Of a stretch of 64,000 nucleotides of DNA, positions 11,359 to 20,626 are shown piece after piece. Source of the DNA: an uncultured Sphingomonadaceae bacterium (GTDB lineage Bacteria; Pseudomonadota; Alphaproteobacteria; Sphingomonadales; Sphingomonadaceae); NCBI GenBank assembly GCA_937995515.1, contig CALKJZ010000005.1:62001-126000 (forward strand). The letters run 5' to 3'. The position numbers and the translations under genes were made by a program. Numbering within the stretch: the stretch's first letter is position 1; every line of letters begins with the position of its first letter. The notes beneath the pieces are model-generated. The model made no database searches, had not been told where the DNA came from, and worked only from the letters and a program-made list of their open reading frames with translations.

Positions 11359-11727
11359 TCAGGTCCGGCCGAGCTCCTGCACCACCTCGTCCAGCGGCGG
11401 CTCCAGTTCGGCGAGCGCTTCCATGTCCTGCTGCACGCCGCGCAGGATGCGCGCCACATAGGCGCGCGTGAGAAGCCCGCGCTCGTAGCCGGCCTGCGGA
11501 TCGGGGGCATAGCGTTCGATATCGGCCCGGGAGATCACGCCCTTGGCATCGAGCAGCCGCTCGATCGTGTCCATGCGCTCGCGGTTGACGGAGACCTCGG
11601 CGGCCAGCGCCATCACGATCGACAGCAGCCGGTCGATGGCCGGGTCGTCGAAGAAGGCCGGGCGCTTGCCCTTCGCCTTGGCGCCCGAAAGGCCGATCCA
11701 GTCGACATCTTCTGCAGTTGTCGCCAT
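11359..11727 (-). CDS. conserved small protein of unknown function
   Basis: 122-aa ORF, 3 bp from the methyltransferase; predicted helical; non-random composition. Confidence 0.65.
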   Translation of the reverse strand: MATTAEDVDWIGLSGAKAKGKRPAFFDDPAIDRLLSIVMALAAEVSVNRERMDTIERLLDAKGVISRADIERYAPDPQAGYERGLLTRAYVARILRGVQQDMEALAELEPPLDEVVQELGRT

Positions 11728-11730
11728 GGC

Positions 11731-12969
11731 TCAGGCCGCCTCCCTCAGTTCGGTCGCCTCGGGCTTCCAGGCCCCATAGGCATCCCAGACGGCCGCGCGG
11801 CCGAAATCCTCGCCCTGCCCCTCGCCCGAAGGCGCCTCGGGGAAGATGCTGCGGTCCACCTCGGCCCTGATGCGGATGGTGAACTGGCGGTCGCGCGGGA
11901 GCCCGGCCCGTTCCATCACCTCGGCCATGTCGAGCGCGTGCATCGCCGACCAGAAGGGTTCATTGTTGTTGAACGCGTCCCAGTCGCGCATGAACTGCTC
12001 GAACAGCGGCATGTCGTCGGTGTAGGCTGGCTGCTCGATGTGCAAAAGGAGGCCGCCGGGCTTCAGCACGCGGGCGGCCTCGGCCATGATCTTCGGCAGC
12101 GCCTTGCCGCTCAGCTCGTGCAGGAACATGGTGGTCTGCACCCAGTCGAAATGCCCGTCCGGGAAGCGGGAGAGGTCTTCCGCGTTCATCTGCACGAAAC
12201 GGATGTTGGTGGCACCAAGGGCGCGGGCGCGCGCGTGGCCATAGCGCAGCACCGGCGCGGCCGTGTCGATGGCGAACACCTCCGCCTCCGGATAGGCGAG
12301 GGCAAGCGGCACCGCATTGTGCCCGATGGTGCAGCCGAGGTCGAGGATGCGTCGCGGCTTCCAGTCCGGACGGGTCTCGCGCGCCCACTTCACGAGCGCC
12401 TGCCCGCCGCCGTCGGTCAGCCCGCCGAGCGCGCCGCCGGTGGTTGCAAAGATGCCGCAATCATAGTTCGCACCCGCCGAGACATCGCCGGGGAGCACCT
12501 CGCCATGATAGCTGCCCGGCATGCAATGGATGTCGACCGCTGCCTGGTAGCGCGGCACCTCGACCGAAGGGTCGAGCTCCAGCGTCTCGGCGCCCTCGTT
12601 GAACTGCCGCGCCCGGGCATTGAGCTCGCCAAGCTGGCGCAGCACCATCTGCCGGCCGTTCTGCTGGCGCATCTCCATCGAGTTGCGCCGCAGCGCGGAC
12701 CAGAAGCGGTGATAGGGGTCGCGGTTCATGGCGTGGCGCACCTCGAACCGGTCCTTCGGCTCGCGCCCATGCTCGGCGACGAACGCCGGCCGCACGCGCC
12801 GCTCCCACGCGAGGCGGTTCCCCGGCCCCAGGGTTCCGGCAATGTGCCGGTTGAGGTTGGCGAGGAAGTTGAACCGCGCCGCCTCGTCGTGCGTCGGCTC
12901 GGGAAACATCGCATGGCGCGTGACCATGGTATAGGGAGGCGGGATGTCGCTCCGCCGATGCTCGCTCAT
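11731..12969 (-). CDS. class I SAM-dependent methyltransferase with ~220-aa N-terminal extension
   Basis: ILDLGCTIGHNAVPLA motif I, VLKPGGLLLHIEQP. Confidence 0.85.
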   Translation of the reverse strand: MSEHRRSDIPPPYTMVTRHAMFPEPTHDEAARFNFLANLNRHIAGTLGPGNRLAWERRVRPAFVAEHGREPKDRFEVRHAMNRDPYHRFWSALRRNSMEMRQQNGRQMVLRQLGELNARARQFNEGAETLELDPSVEVPRYQAAVDIHCMPGSYHGEVLPGDVSAGANYDCGIFATTGGALGGLTDGGGQALVKWARETRPDWKPRRILDLGCTIGHNAVPLALAYPEAEVFAIDTAAPVLRYGHARARALGATNIRFVQMNAEDLSRFPDGHFDWVQTTMFLHELSGKALPKIMAEAARVLKPGGLLLHIEQPAYTDDMPLFEQFMRDWDAFNNNEPFWSAMHALDMAEVMERAGLPRDRQFTIRIRAEVDRSIFPEAPSGEGQGEDFGRAAVWDAYGAWKPEATELREAA

Positions 12970-13029
12970 GGATCAGGCCTCCTATGCCGTCTGTCCTTCG
13001 GTCTGTGCGTCCGTCACGTCCGTTGCCAC

Positions 13030-14118
13030 CTAGATGAGCCCTTCCGCCTCGCGCCTTGCGATGGTGGCGCGGGCAAGCTCCTCGAAGTGCGCCCGGTTCG
13101 GCACAATGATAGCGCCATCCGGGCCGATGAGCGAATCCGCCGGCTGCACCACGCCGGCATAGGCTGCCCGGAACAGCTCCAGCCGCTGGCGCGCCAGATA
13201 GTTGCTCATGCCCGGCTTGCGGCGGTGCCGGCGGACTGCCGCCAGATCGATCTCGGCAAAGGCCGTAAACGTCTCGCCGCTGTTCGATTCCGAGACCACA
13301 TGGCCCTTCCAGTCGATGACCGCGCTGTTGCCGTCGGCGCTTGCCAGGGGCAGCGCCTTGCCGGCAATGCCGGCCGTGTTGGCCGAGACGACATAGGCCA
13401 GATTCTCGAGCGCGCGGGCCCGCCGCGCGACATGTTTGGCGGTGGCGAGCGGCGAGCCGATCTCCGAGGAGCTGTGCAGGAACACCTCCGCGCCCTTGAG
13501 CGCATGGGCCCGCGCGATCTCGGGATAGAGGATCTCTTCCGAGGCGATGGCGGCAAGGCGGCCGATCTCGGTGTCGACCACCGGGAAGACGGCATCCGCG
13601 CCGTACACCTCGAGGAACCTCGACCAGATGTCGTGCGGGGTTGCCGCATACATGGAGTTGAGCCGCCGGTAGGTGAGGATGCGCCGGCCCGTGGGCGCGA
13701 ACACGAAGCAGCACTGGAAATGGATGCCGGGAAAGGCCGGGTCGCTCTCGTAGGCGTTGCCGGCAAGGTAGAGGCCAAGCCGCCGTGCCGCCGCGCCGAG
13801 GGCCGCATATTCCGGCCCGTCGGGTTCGAACACCGCGCGGGCCCGGAAATCGGCCGTCGCGCCGCTTTCGAAGCCGGTAAACAGATATTCCGGGAGCACC
13901 GCCAGCTTCAGCGGCGTGCCGGTGAACACCTCGAGAAAGGCGCGCGTTCCCGCGATCTGCCGCTCGACCTCGGCCACATAGTCGAGGATGGCGCGGCGCG
14001 CTGCGGCGGCCGAGCCGGCGCCATCGACCGAGCGCGCGGTCAGCTGCATCGCCACGGCGAGATATGGTTCCACGGTCATGTGCAGGCTCGGATGCCGCTG
14101 TGAAAGGCCATCGGGCAT
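13030..14118 (-). CDS. nitrilase-superfamily homologue with substituted catalytic Lys and Cys
   Basis: LAVLPEYLF (Glu), LTYRRLN (Lys to Arg), AIASEEILYPEIARAHALKGAEVFL (Cys to Ser); fold-level nitrilase pattern. Confidence 0.8.
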   Translation of the reverse strand: MPDGLSQRHPSLHMTVEPYLAVAMQLTARSVDGAGSAAAARRAILDYVAEVERQIAGTRAFLEVFTGTPLKLAVLPEYLFTGFESGATADFRARAVFEPDGPEYAALGAAARRLGLYLAGNAYESDPAFPGIHFQCCFVFAPTGRRILTYRRLNSMYAATPHDIWSRFLEVYGADAVFPVVDTEIGRLAAIASEEILYPEIARAHALKGAEVFLHSSSEIGSPLATAKHVARRARALENLAYVVSANTAGIAGKALPLASADGNSAVIDWKGHVVSESNSGETFTAFAEIDLAAVRRHRRKPGMSNYLARQRLELFRAAYAGVVQPADSLIGPDGAIIVPNRAHFEELARATIARREAEGLI

Positions 14119-14122
14119 GGTC

Positions 14123-15409
14123 TCAGGCGGGCTGGGGCTCGGCAAGGCTGTCGCCGGTACCGCCGCCCTCTCCGAGATCGGGGTATCGCCCGAGCGTGAG
14201 CAGGAGCAGCGCGCCGCCGACAAACAGCGCCGCTGCCACATAGAGCATCTGGTCGTAGTTGCCGGTCAGGTCGCGCACCCGGCCATAGATGGTGGGCGAG
14301 AAGGCCGCAGCGAGTGCGAACGGCATATAGAGCATACCGAAAATCTTCCCGTAATTGGCCAGCCCGAAATAGCGGCTGGCGAGATAGGCGATGAGATCGG
14401 ATTCCGCGCCCGCGGCAAAGCCGAGGAGGAAGGCCGAGAGCAGGATGAGCGAAAAGCCCGGATTGGCGCCGGCAATCAGCATCGCGGCAAACGCCGGCAT
14501 GGTGAGGATCGGAAGCGCCACAAGCGGCGCCCAGAAGCGGTCGAGCAGCAGGCCTGTGATGATCCGGCCGGCAAGGATGGAAAGGCCCACCACCTGCATC
14601 ACCTGCGCGGCCTGTTCAGGCGCATAACCGTGCAGCTGCACCATCTGCGGCATGTGGATGTGCGCGCCGCCATAGGCGAGCGCGACCATGAAGATCGACG
14701 CCCAGATCACCCAGAAGCGCCGGTCTCCCATCGCGTCGCGCAGCGTTGCGCCGGCAAGCGTGCCCGCACCCGCGCCGGAGGGCTGCTGCGCAACCGTGGG
14801 CTCGCGCAGGAACAGGAGCCCAAGCGGCAGGGCCACCAGCAGCGGCAGCGCTGCAATGACGAGATGGGCGCCCCGCCATCCGAACGCCTCGATCGCCCAT
14901 GTGACAAGCGGCGGGATCACCAGCGCGGCAAGGCTCGTGCCCATCAGCATGAGTCCAAGCGCGAGGCCGCGATTGCGAAAGAACCACTGGTTGACCAGCC
15001 GCGAGAAGGTGACCGGCGTGGTGCCGATGCCCACAAGGCCCACCAGCACCCACAGGCCGTAGAAGACGATGATCGAATCCTCGATCAGCGAGAAGCTGGC
15101 AAAGACGAGCCCGAAGCCGAACATCGCCAGCATGGCCACCTTGCGCGCGCCGTGCCGGTCTGCCAGCGCACCGAAGACGGGGGCGAGCAGCGCACCGATC
15201 ACGCCGTAGATGGTAATGCCCAGCGAGATCTCGGCAAAGCTCCAGCCGAACTCCGCGTTGATCTTCGGCATCACGAAGCCGATCGTGTTGTACGGGACAG
15301 GCGAGGCGCCGCACGCCACGCCCACGAGGCAGGCAAGGAGGACAAGCGAGCTCCGGGCGGTGAACTCGCCGCGCTGGGGGTGAGGCCCTTCGGGCTCGGA
15401 TTGTGCCAT
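14123..15409 (-). CDS. MFS transporter (monocarboxylate/oxalate-formate antiporter-like)
   Basis: 12-TM pattern, GALADRHGARKVAML MFS signature. Confidence 0.85.
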   Translation of the reverse strand: MAQSEPEGPHPQRGEFTARSSLVLLACLVGVACGASPVPYNTIGFVMPKINAEFGWSFAEISLGITIYGVIGALLAPVFGALADRHGARKVAMLAMFGFGLVFASFSLIEDSIIVFYGLWVLVGLVGIGTTPVTFSRLVNQWFFRNRGLALGLMLMGTSLAALVIPPLVTWAIEAFGWRGAHLVIAALPLLVALPLGLLFLREPTVAQQPSGAGAGTLAGATLRDAMGDRRFWVIWASIFMVALAYGGAHIHMPQMVQLHGYAPEQAAQVMQVVGLSILAGRIITGLLLDRFWAPLVALPILTMPAFAAMLIAGANPGFSLILLSAFLLGFAAGAESDLIAYLASRYFGLANYGKIFGMLYMPFALAAAFSPTIYGRVRDLTGNYDQMLYVAAALFVGGALLLLTLGRYPDLGEGGGTGDSLAEPQPA

Positions 15410-15427
15410 GCCCGAAGGGCTCCCGTC

Positions 15428-17962
15428 CTAGAAGTTGCGCCTGAGCCTCGCCATCCAGGTGCGCGGCCGGTTGAGATAGTTGTAGTTCACGAGGCTCGAT
15501 TGCGGATAGGCCTCGTCGAAGCAGTTGGAGCAGTCGACTGCGACGAGCCAGTTGCCATCATCGGTGCGCATGGAGACCCCTGCGTTCACCAGCCAGACGG
15601 CGCGGGTGAAAGAGCCGGTGACAAACTCGCCGGCAAAGGGATTGAAGGGGAAGGTCTGGCCGGTTGCGGCCGAGGTGATCGACCCGGTCCAGATCGTTGC
15701 GTTTGCAGTGCCCGACTCGGACTTTGAACGGTAAAGCGCGTTCGCATTGGGCTGGATGATGATGCCGGCTCCCGCCACCGGAATGTCCCAGCTGCCACCG
15801 AAGGCGAGGGTCCAGTCGGGCGTGCGCACCGGCTCGGCGATGCCGCCATCGACGGTCACAATCCCGGCGCCGCAGTCGGGGGCATTGGCAGCCCCGGGGG
15901 CCAGCGGCACCCGGCCGGCGGCCAGCTGCGCGCGGCAATCCGCCTGCTGCTGGCGGATGGCCTTCACTCCATAGGCGTTGGGCGCGGTCGTCTCGCGCAC
16001 CTTGTAGCGGTCGTCCTGGTAGCCAAGGTTCAGATAGAGGTTGAGCCCGTCCGTCGGCACGGCCGTGAGCTCCAGCTCGAGGCCCTTGTTCTGGTAGTCG
16101 GCAAAGTTCTGGGTGATGAAGGTCACCGAGCCATCGACCGGGTTCACAAACGCCGACGGGGTCTGGAGGTCCTTCACGTCGAGCCAGAAGCCGGTCAGGT
16201 TCACGCGCAGCCGCCGGTCGAGCCATTCCGACTTGAGGCCGAGCTCGTAGTTCCACGCGATCTCGGGGTCGAAGGGCAGCAGCGTGTCGCGCCGCGTGCC
16301 GCGCGCGTTCCAGCCGCCGGACTTGAAGCCGCGCGTCGCCGAGGCGAAGACAAGGATGTCGTCGTTGGCCTTCCAGTTGAGCGCGAAGCGCGGAGTCCAC
16401 AGCTTGGCCTTCTGGACAAGCGGGATCGGCACGCCGTTCGAAGCCACAAGACTGTTGTTGAGGCAGGTGATCGGCCCGCCCGTCGAGGGGCAGCTGGGCC
16501 GGTTGTCGCGGATGGAAAAGGTCTTCTCCTCGTCGGTGTAGCGGATGCCTGCGGTGGCCGTGAACCCTTCGGCAAAGTTGAGATCCACCTGCAGATAGCT
16601 CGCCGTTGCCTTGGTGCCGTTGCGCAGCACCCGGTCGGCAAGCAGCAGCGGAAAGCCGGTAGGGGTCCCGATGTCGACGGTGAACATGTCGGCGAAATCG
16701 GTGACGTTGCGTTCGTCGTAGAAATAGGCGCCCGCCACATAGGTCAGCAGGCCCTCGCCGAACCCGCCAGTGAGCTTCACCTCCTGGGTGACCTGCTGGT
16801 GCTTGCCGTCGTTCAGGATCGCAAAGCCGCCATTCTGGAAGCCGCGCACCGCCGGGAAGGGATTGGCGATGTTGGGAAGGCCCCGCCCGTCGGCAAAATC
16901 GAGCGCGAATCGCTGGCGCACGTCGACGATACCGGTGATCAGGTTGAGCGTGTGATTGTCGCCCGCCCATTCGAGGTTCGAGGTGATGAGCGTCGATTCG
17001 GCCTCGTTGCCAAGCGGGAAGGCGGCCTTCCGCCCGGTGACGGGCAGCGTGTACTGCGGCGCGCCGCCGGGCCGCCGCGCGGAGATCATGCCGGTGGTGG
17101 CAAAGCGCCCGCTGCAGTCCGTGGAGTTGCGCGGATCGCAGGTGAAGTTGAGCAGGTTCTCGCCGTTGGCCTGCATCCACGAGAGCGCGACATGCCAGCG
17201 CACGCGCTCCACCGGGCGCAGCTCCACGGCAAACCGGGCGCCGGCCATGTCGTTGTCGTTCAGCCGCTCGCCCGTTGTCGTGTTGCGGACATAGCCCTCG
17301 TCGTCCTGGATGAAGCCGGAGACCTTGATGCCGACCATGTCGGATGCGGGCAAGTCGACCGAGCCGCGCACCATCCACTGGCTGTAGCTGCCATAGCCCG
17401 CCTCGATGAAGCCGCCGAACCGGCTGCCCGGGCGCTTCATGATCACGTTGACCGCACCGCCCGTCGTGTTGCGCCCGAACAGCGTTCCCTGCGGGCCGCG
17501 CAGCACCTCCACCCGCTCGACATCGAAGAAGGCGAAGTTGTTGGCGTTCTGCCGGCTGATGTAGACATCGTCGATATAGGTGCCAACCGGCGGGTCGAAG
17601 GTCGCAATCGACTCGGTGTTGCCAAGGCCGCGGATATAGTAGGCGTTGGCAGAGCCGAGGCCGGTGTTGTTGGAGCCAATGAGGTTCGGCACATAGCCGA
17701 TAAGATCGAGCGTCTCGGTGATCCCCCGCGTTTCGAGCGCGGCGGCCGAGAAGGCGGAAACGGCAATCGGCACATCCTGCACCGATTGTTCGCGGCGCTG
17801 CGCCGTCACCACGATCTCGCCGAGGCCGGAGGCCGCGGGTTCTTCCTGCGAAGCCTGTGCCTGTGCCCCCGCCGGCAGCACGGCAAGAAGCGCAAGGGCC
17901 GTGGATGCCCGCGAGGCCGCGCGCATGGCCCGCCCGGCGATTGCCTTGCCAGTGATTGTCAT
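15428..17962 (-). CDS. TonB-dependent outer-membrane receptor
   Basis: Signal peptide, TonB box EIVVTAQRREQSVQDVPIAVSAF, plug RGLGNTESIATFDPPVGTYIDDVYI, C-terminal Phe. Confidence 0.95.
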   Translation of the reverse strand: MTITGKAIAGRAMRAASRASTALALLAVLPAGAQAQASQEEPAASGLGEIVVTAQRREQSVQDVPIAVSAFSAAALETRGITETLDLIGYVPNLIGSNNTGLGSANAYYIRGLGNTESIATFDPPVGTYIDDVYISRQNANNFAFFDVERVEVLRGPQGTLFGRNTTGGAVNVIMKRPGSRFGGFIEAGYGSYSQWMVRGSVDLPASDMVGIKVSGFIQDDEGYVRNTTTGERLNDNDMAGARFAVELRPVERVRWHVALSWMQANGENLLNFTCDPRNSTDCSGRFATTGMISARRPGGAPQYTLPVTGRKAAFPLGNEAESTLITSNLEWAGDNHTLNLITGIVDVRQRFALDFADGRGLPNIANPFPAVRGFQNGGFAILNDGKHQQVTQEVKLTGGFGEGLLTYVAGAYFYDERNVTDFADMFTVDIGTPTGFPLLLADRVLRNGTKATASYLQVDLNFAEGFTATAGIRYTDEEKTFSIRDNRPSCPSTGGPITCLNNSLVASNGVPIPLVQKAKLWTPRFALNWKANDDILVFASATRGFKSGGWNARGTRRDTLLPFDPEIAWNYELGLKSEWLDRRLRVNLTGFWLDVKDLQTPSAFVNPVDGSVTFITQNFADYQNKGLELELTAVPTDGLNLYLNLGYQDDRYKVRETTAPNAYGVKAIRQQQADCRAQLAAGRVPLAPGAANAPDCGAGIVTVDGGIAEPVRTPDWTLAFGGSWDIPVAGAGIIIQPNANALYRSKSESGTANATIWTGSITSAATGQTFPFNPFAGEFVTGSFTRAVWLVNAGVSMRTDDGNWLVAVDCSNCFDEAYPQSSLVNYNYLNRPRTWMARLRRNF

Positions 17963-18061
17963 CGCGTCCGTCTCCCTGTCTGGTGGCATGGTGCACCACC
18001 CTTCGATTGCCAATGTGCCCGTGCCCGCGCTCGTCCCCCGGGCCTGCCGCTTGGCGCGGCT

Positions 18062-18115
18062 TTGTCCGGACAACTTTGACACATCGGCCGCCTTTCGCAA
18101 TAGTGCGCGTGCGCA
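18062..18115 (+). promoter_or_regulatory. Candidate divergent operator/promoter: palindrome TTGTCCGGACAA plus TTGACA-N17-AATAGT
   Basis: Perfect 12-bp palindrome at 18062-18073; -35 at 18076-18081, -10 at 18099-18104. Confidence 0.5.
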
Positions 18116-18172
18116 ACAGGGCTGCGGAATTGTGCAGCCCGCCCGGGCTGGAGAGAGAGGAACGAGGGGGCG

Positions 18173-18496
18173 ATGATGCAGGGTGATACCAGCGACGATC
18201 GGCCGCACTATCTGGTGGTGACAGCAACCGTCACCGACCCGGCGAAGATGCAGGCCTACAATGCGAAGCTGGCGCAAACCGGCCTCTATGCCGCCCACGG
18301 CGGCCATTATGTGCTGATCGGCCGGCCGGTTGCTGAGCTTGAGAACTGGGACGGGCGGGCCGTGGTCGTCGCCCGCTTCCCGAGCCGGGCTGCAGCCGAG
18401 GCCTTCTGGAACTCCGAGACCTACCAGCGCGAGGTGAAGCCGCTGCGCGAGGGCGCTGGCGACTTCCACGTTTCCATCTTTGCCGGCGCGGCGTGA
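18173..18496 (+). CDS. DUF1330-like protein
   Basis: YLVVTATVTDPAKMQAYNAKLAQTGLYAAHGGHYVLIGRPV...VVVARFPSRAAAEAFWNSETYQ. Confidence 0.8.
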   Translation: MMQGDTSDDRPHYLVVTATVTDPAKMQAYNAKLAQTGLYAAHGGHYVLIGRPVAELENWDGRAVVVARFPSRAAAEAFWNSETYQREVKPLREGAGDFHVSIFAGAA

Positions 18497-19185
18497 TGGA
18501 TCTTCTCTACCCCACCCTCGTGTGGTTCCACATCCTGCTGCTCGTCTTCTGGCTGGGCGGCGACCTCGGCGTCTTCCTTCTCGGCCAACATTTCCGCAGG
18601 CGCCACGCCTACAGCTTGCCCGAGCGGCTGGCACTCCTCAGGCTGCTTGTCATCACCGACATGGGGCCGCGCACCGCCTGGGCGCTGATGGTGCCCTCTT
18701 CGCTGCTGCTGCTGAAGCTGGGGCCGTGGTGGCCTGCCATGCCGGACTGGCTGCTGTGGGCGGGCAGCCTTGTGGCGCTTGCGTGGCTGTGGCTGGTGTG
18801 GGAGGCGCATCTTCACGACCAGACCCCGCGCGCCCGGCGCGCGCGCGCGCTCGAAAACCCGCTCAAGTTCACCCTCACAGGCTTCTATCTCACCCTTGGC
18901 ATTGCAAGCCTCGCAAACGGCGGCCAGCCGCTGCCGGGCTTCCTTGGCTGGAAGGCTTTGCTGTTCGGCCTCATATTCGTGGCAGCCATCCTCATCGACA
19001 TCGCCTTCCGGCCGGTGGGGCCGCAGCTGATGGCGCTCATCCAGGAGGGCTCGTCCGACGAGACGGAGGTGCCATTGCGGCGAACGATGGACAGGACGCG
19101 CATCTTCGTCATGACAGTCTATGCCCTGCTGTTCCTTATCTCCTGGCTGGGCGTGCTGGTTTCCAAGGGCATCCTCGCACTCTGA
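18496..19185 (+). CDS. integral membrane protein of unknown function
   Basis: Multi-TM; TGATG overlap with the upstream gene. Confidence 0.75.
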   Translation: MDLLYPTLVWFHILLLVFWLGGDLGVFLLGQHFRRRHAYSLPERLALLRLLVITDMGPRTAWALMVPSSLLLLKLGPWWPAMPDWLLWAGSLVALAWLWLVWEAHLHDQTPRARRARALENPLKFTLTGFYLTLGIASLANGGQPLPGFLGWKALLFGLIFVAAILIDIAFRPVGPQLMALIQEGSSDETEVPLRRTMDRTRIFVMTVYALLFLISWLGVLVSKGILAL

Positions 19186-19295
19186 AGCCCCCATGACGTT
19201 TGCCGTTGTTGGGCGGTCACCTGCCGGCGCTTGATGCCTTCATCTCAAGCCTCTAGGCCCATTGCCATGCCCCATGGAAAGCGCGACGGTCCATC

Positions 19296-19967
19296 ATGGT
19301 CGATTTGCCCGAAGTTTCTCCTGACAGGCTGAACCGGTATCACGGGCAGGTTCGCAGCGACGCTTTGCTATCCATCCCAACATCTGCGGCGGGGACGCTC
19401 CTCGATGTGGGCGGAGGCACGGGTGCAACAGCCGTCGCGGCCAAGCAGCAGGGACTTGCCGAGCGGGCCGGCGTGGTCGACCTCATTCCCTTCGACCCGA
19501 CCGGAACCGACCTCGACTTTCACTTTGCAGGCGACCTTGAGCGATCCGATGCCCTCGACCGGGCCATCGCCGCCGAGGCGCCGTTCGACACCATCCTCGC
19601 GCTCGATGTTCTCGAGCATCTGGTTGACCCCTGGGCGATGGTCAAACGGCTCGATGCAGCGCTCAAGCCCGGCGGCGTGCTGATCGGAAGCATTCCGAAT
19701 ATCCGCCATTTTTCCGTGAGCTTGCCACTGTTGTTTGCCGGGCGATGGCAGTTGCAGGATGATGGGCTGCTGGATCGCACGCACCTGCGCTTCTTCGTGC
19801 GCGAGACGGCCATCGAGCTGATGACCTGCTCCGGGCTCGTTGTGGAGCATGTCGACGCGCGGGTGGGGGGCTCGCGGCCCATCCGGATCGCCCGCAGGCT
19901 CAGCCTTGGCCTTCTCGATCGCCTGACCGACTTCCGCTACATCATCCGGGTGCGCAAGCCTGCCTGA
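19296..19967 (+). CDS. class I SAM-dependent methyltransferase
   Basis: LLDVGGGTGATAVAAK; LALDVLEHLVDPWAMVKRLDAALKPGGVLIGSIPN. Confidence 0.85.
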   Translation: MVDLPEVSPDRLNRYHGQVRSDALLSIPTSAAGTLLDVGGGTGATAVAAKQQGLAERAGVVDLIPFDPTGTDLDFHFAGDLERSDALDRAIAAEAPFDTILALDVLEHLVDPWAMVKRLDAALKPGGVLIGSIPNIRHFSVSLPLLFAGRWQLQDDGLLDRTHLRFFVRETAIELMTCSGLVVEHVDARVGGSRPIRIARRLSLGLLDRLTDFRYIIRVRKPA

Positions 19968-19982
19968 ACAAGAAGGCGTGCC

Positions 19983-20540
19983 TCACCCCTGCCTGGGCGC
20001 GATCACCATCAGCATCTGCCGACCTTCCATGCGCGGGTGCTGTTCCACCTTGGCATAGTCGACCGTATCGTCGCGCACCCGCTCGAGCAGCCGGAGCCCG
20101 AGCTGACCGTGAGCAAGCTCGCGGCCGCGGAACCGCAGGGTAATCTTCACCTTGTCGCCATCCTCGATGAATTTCCTCACCGATTTCATCTTCGTCTCAT
20201 AATCATGATCGTCGATGTTGGGGCGCATCTTGATTTCCTTGATGTCCTGTACCTTTTGCGTCTTGCGGGCAAGGTTGGCCTTTTTCTGGGCTTCATATTT
20301 GAAGCGGCCGACATCTAGGAACTTGCACACCGGCGGATCGGCGTTGGGCGAAATCTCGACGAGGTCGAGCCCGGCCTCTTCGGCCAAAGCGCGCGCTTCC
20401 CGGGTGTACATCACGCCGAGATTCTCGCCATTCTCGTCGATCACCCTGACCCGGGGCACGTTGATATATTCGTTGTAGCGTGGCCCGTTGAGCGGTGGCG
20501 GCACAGGGGCAATCATGCGGCGGAACGGCGGCGGCGCTAT
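19983..20540 (-). CDS. infC: translation initiation factor IF-3 (probable AUA start)
   Basis: [15 protein letters not shown]-type motif, [44 protein letters not shown] 8 nt upstream of ATA at 20538-20540. Confidence 0.9.
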   Translation of the reverse strand: MAPPPFRRMIAPVPPPLNGPRYNEYINVPRVRVIDENGENLGVMYTREARALAEEAGLDLVEISPNADPPVCKFLDVGRFKYEAQKKANLARKTQKVQDIKEIKMRPNIDDHDYETKMKSVRKFIEDGDKVKITLRFRGRELAHGQLGLRLLERVRDDTVDYAKVEQHPRMEGRQMLMVIAPRQG

Positions 20541-20626
20541 GGTCTTCACTCCTCTGGTTGCAGGACCCTCTCTATATACGGCAGGAGCACAGCCACGAAA
20601 AGGGGCGCTGCCCCCGGGAGATAGTG

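Noticed and set aside
11230-14103. 957-aa plus-strand ORF
   Set aside because: Shadow of the minus-strand methyltransferase and nitrilase-like genes; no recognisable domain.
13988-15727. 579-aa plus-strand ORF
   Set aside because: Antisense to the MFS transporter; charged low-complexity composition.
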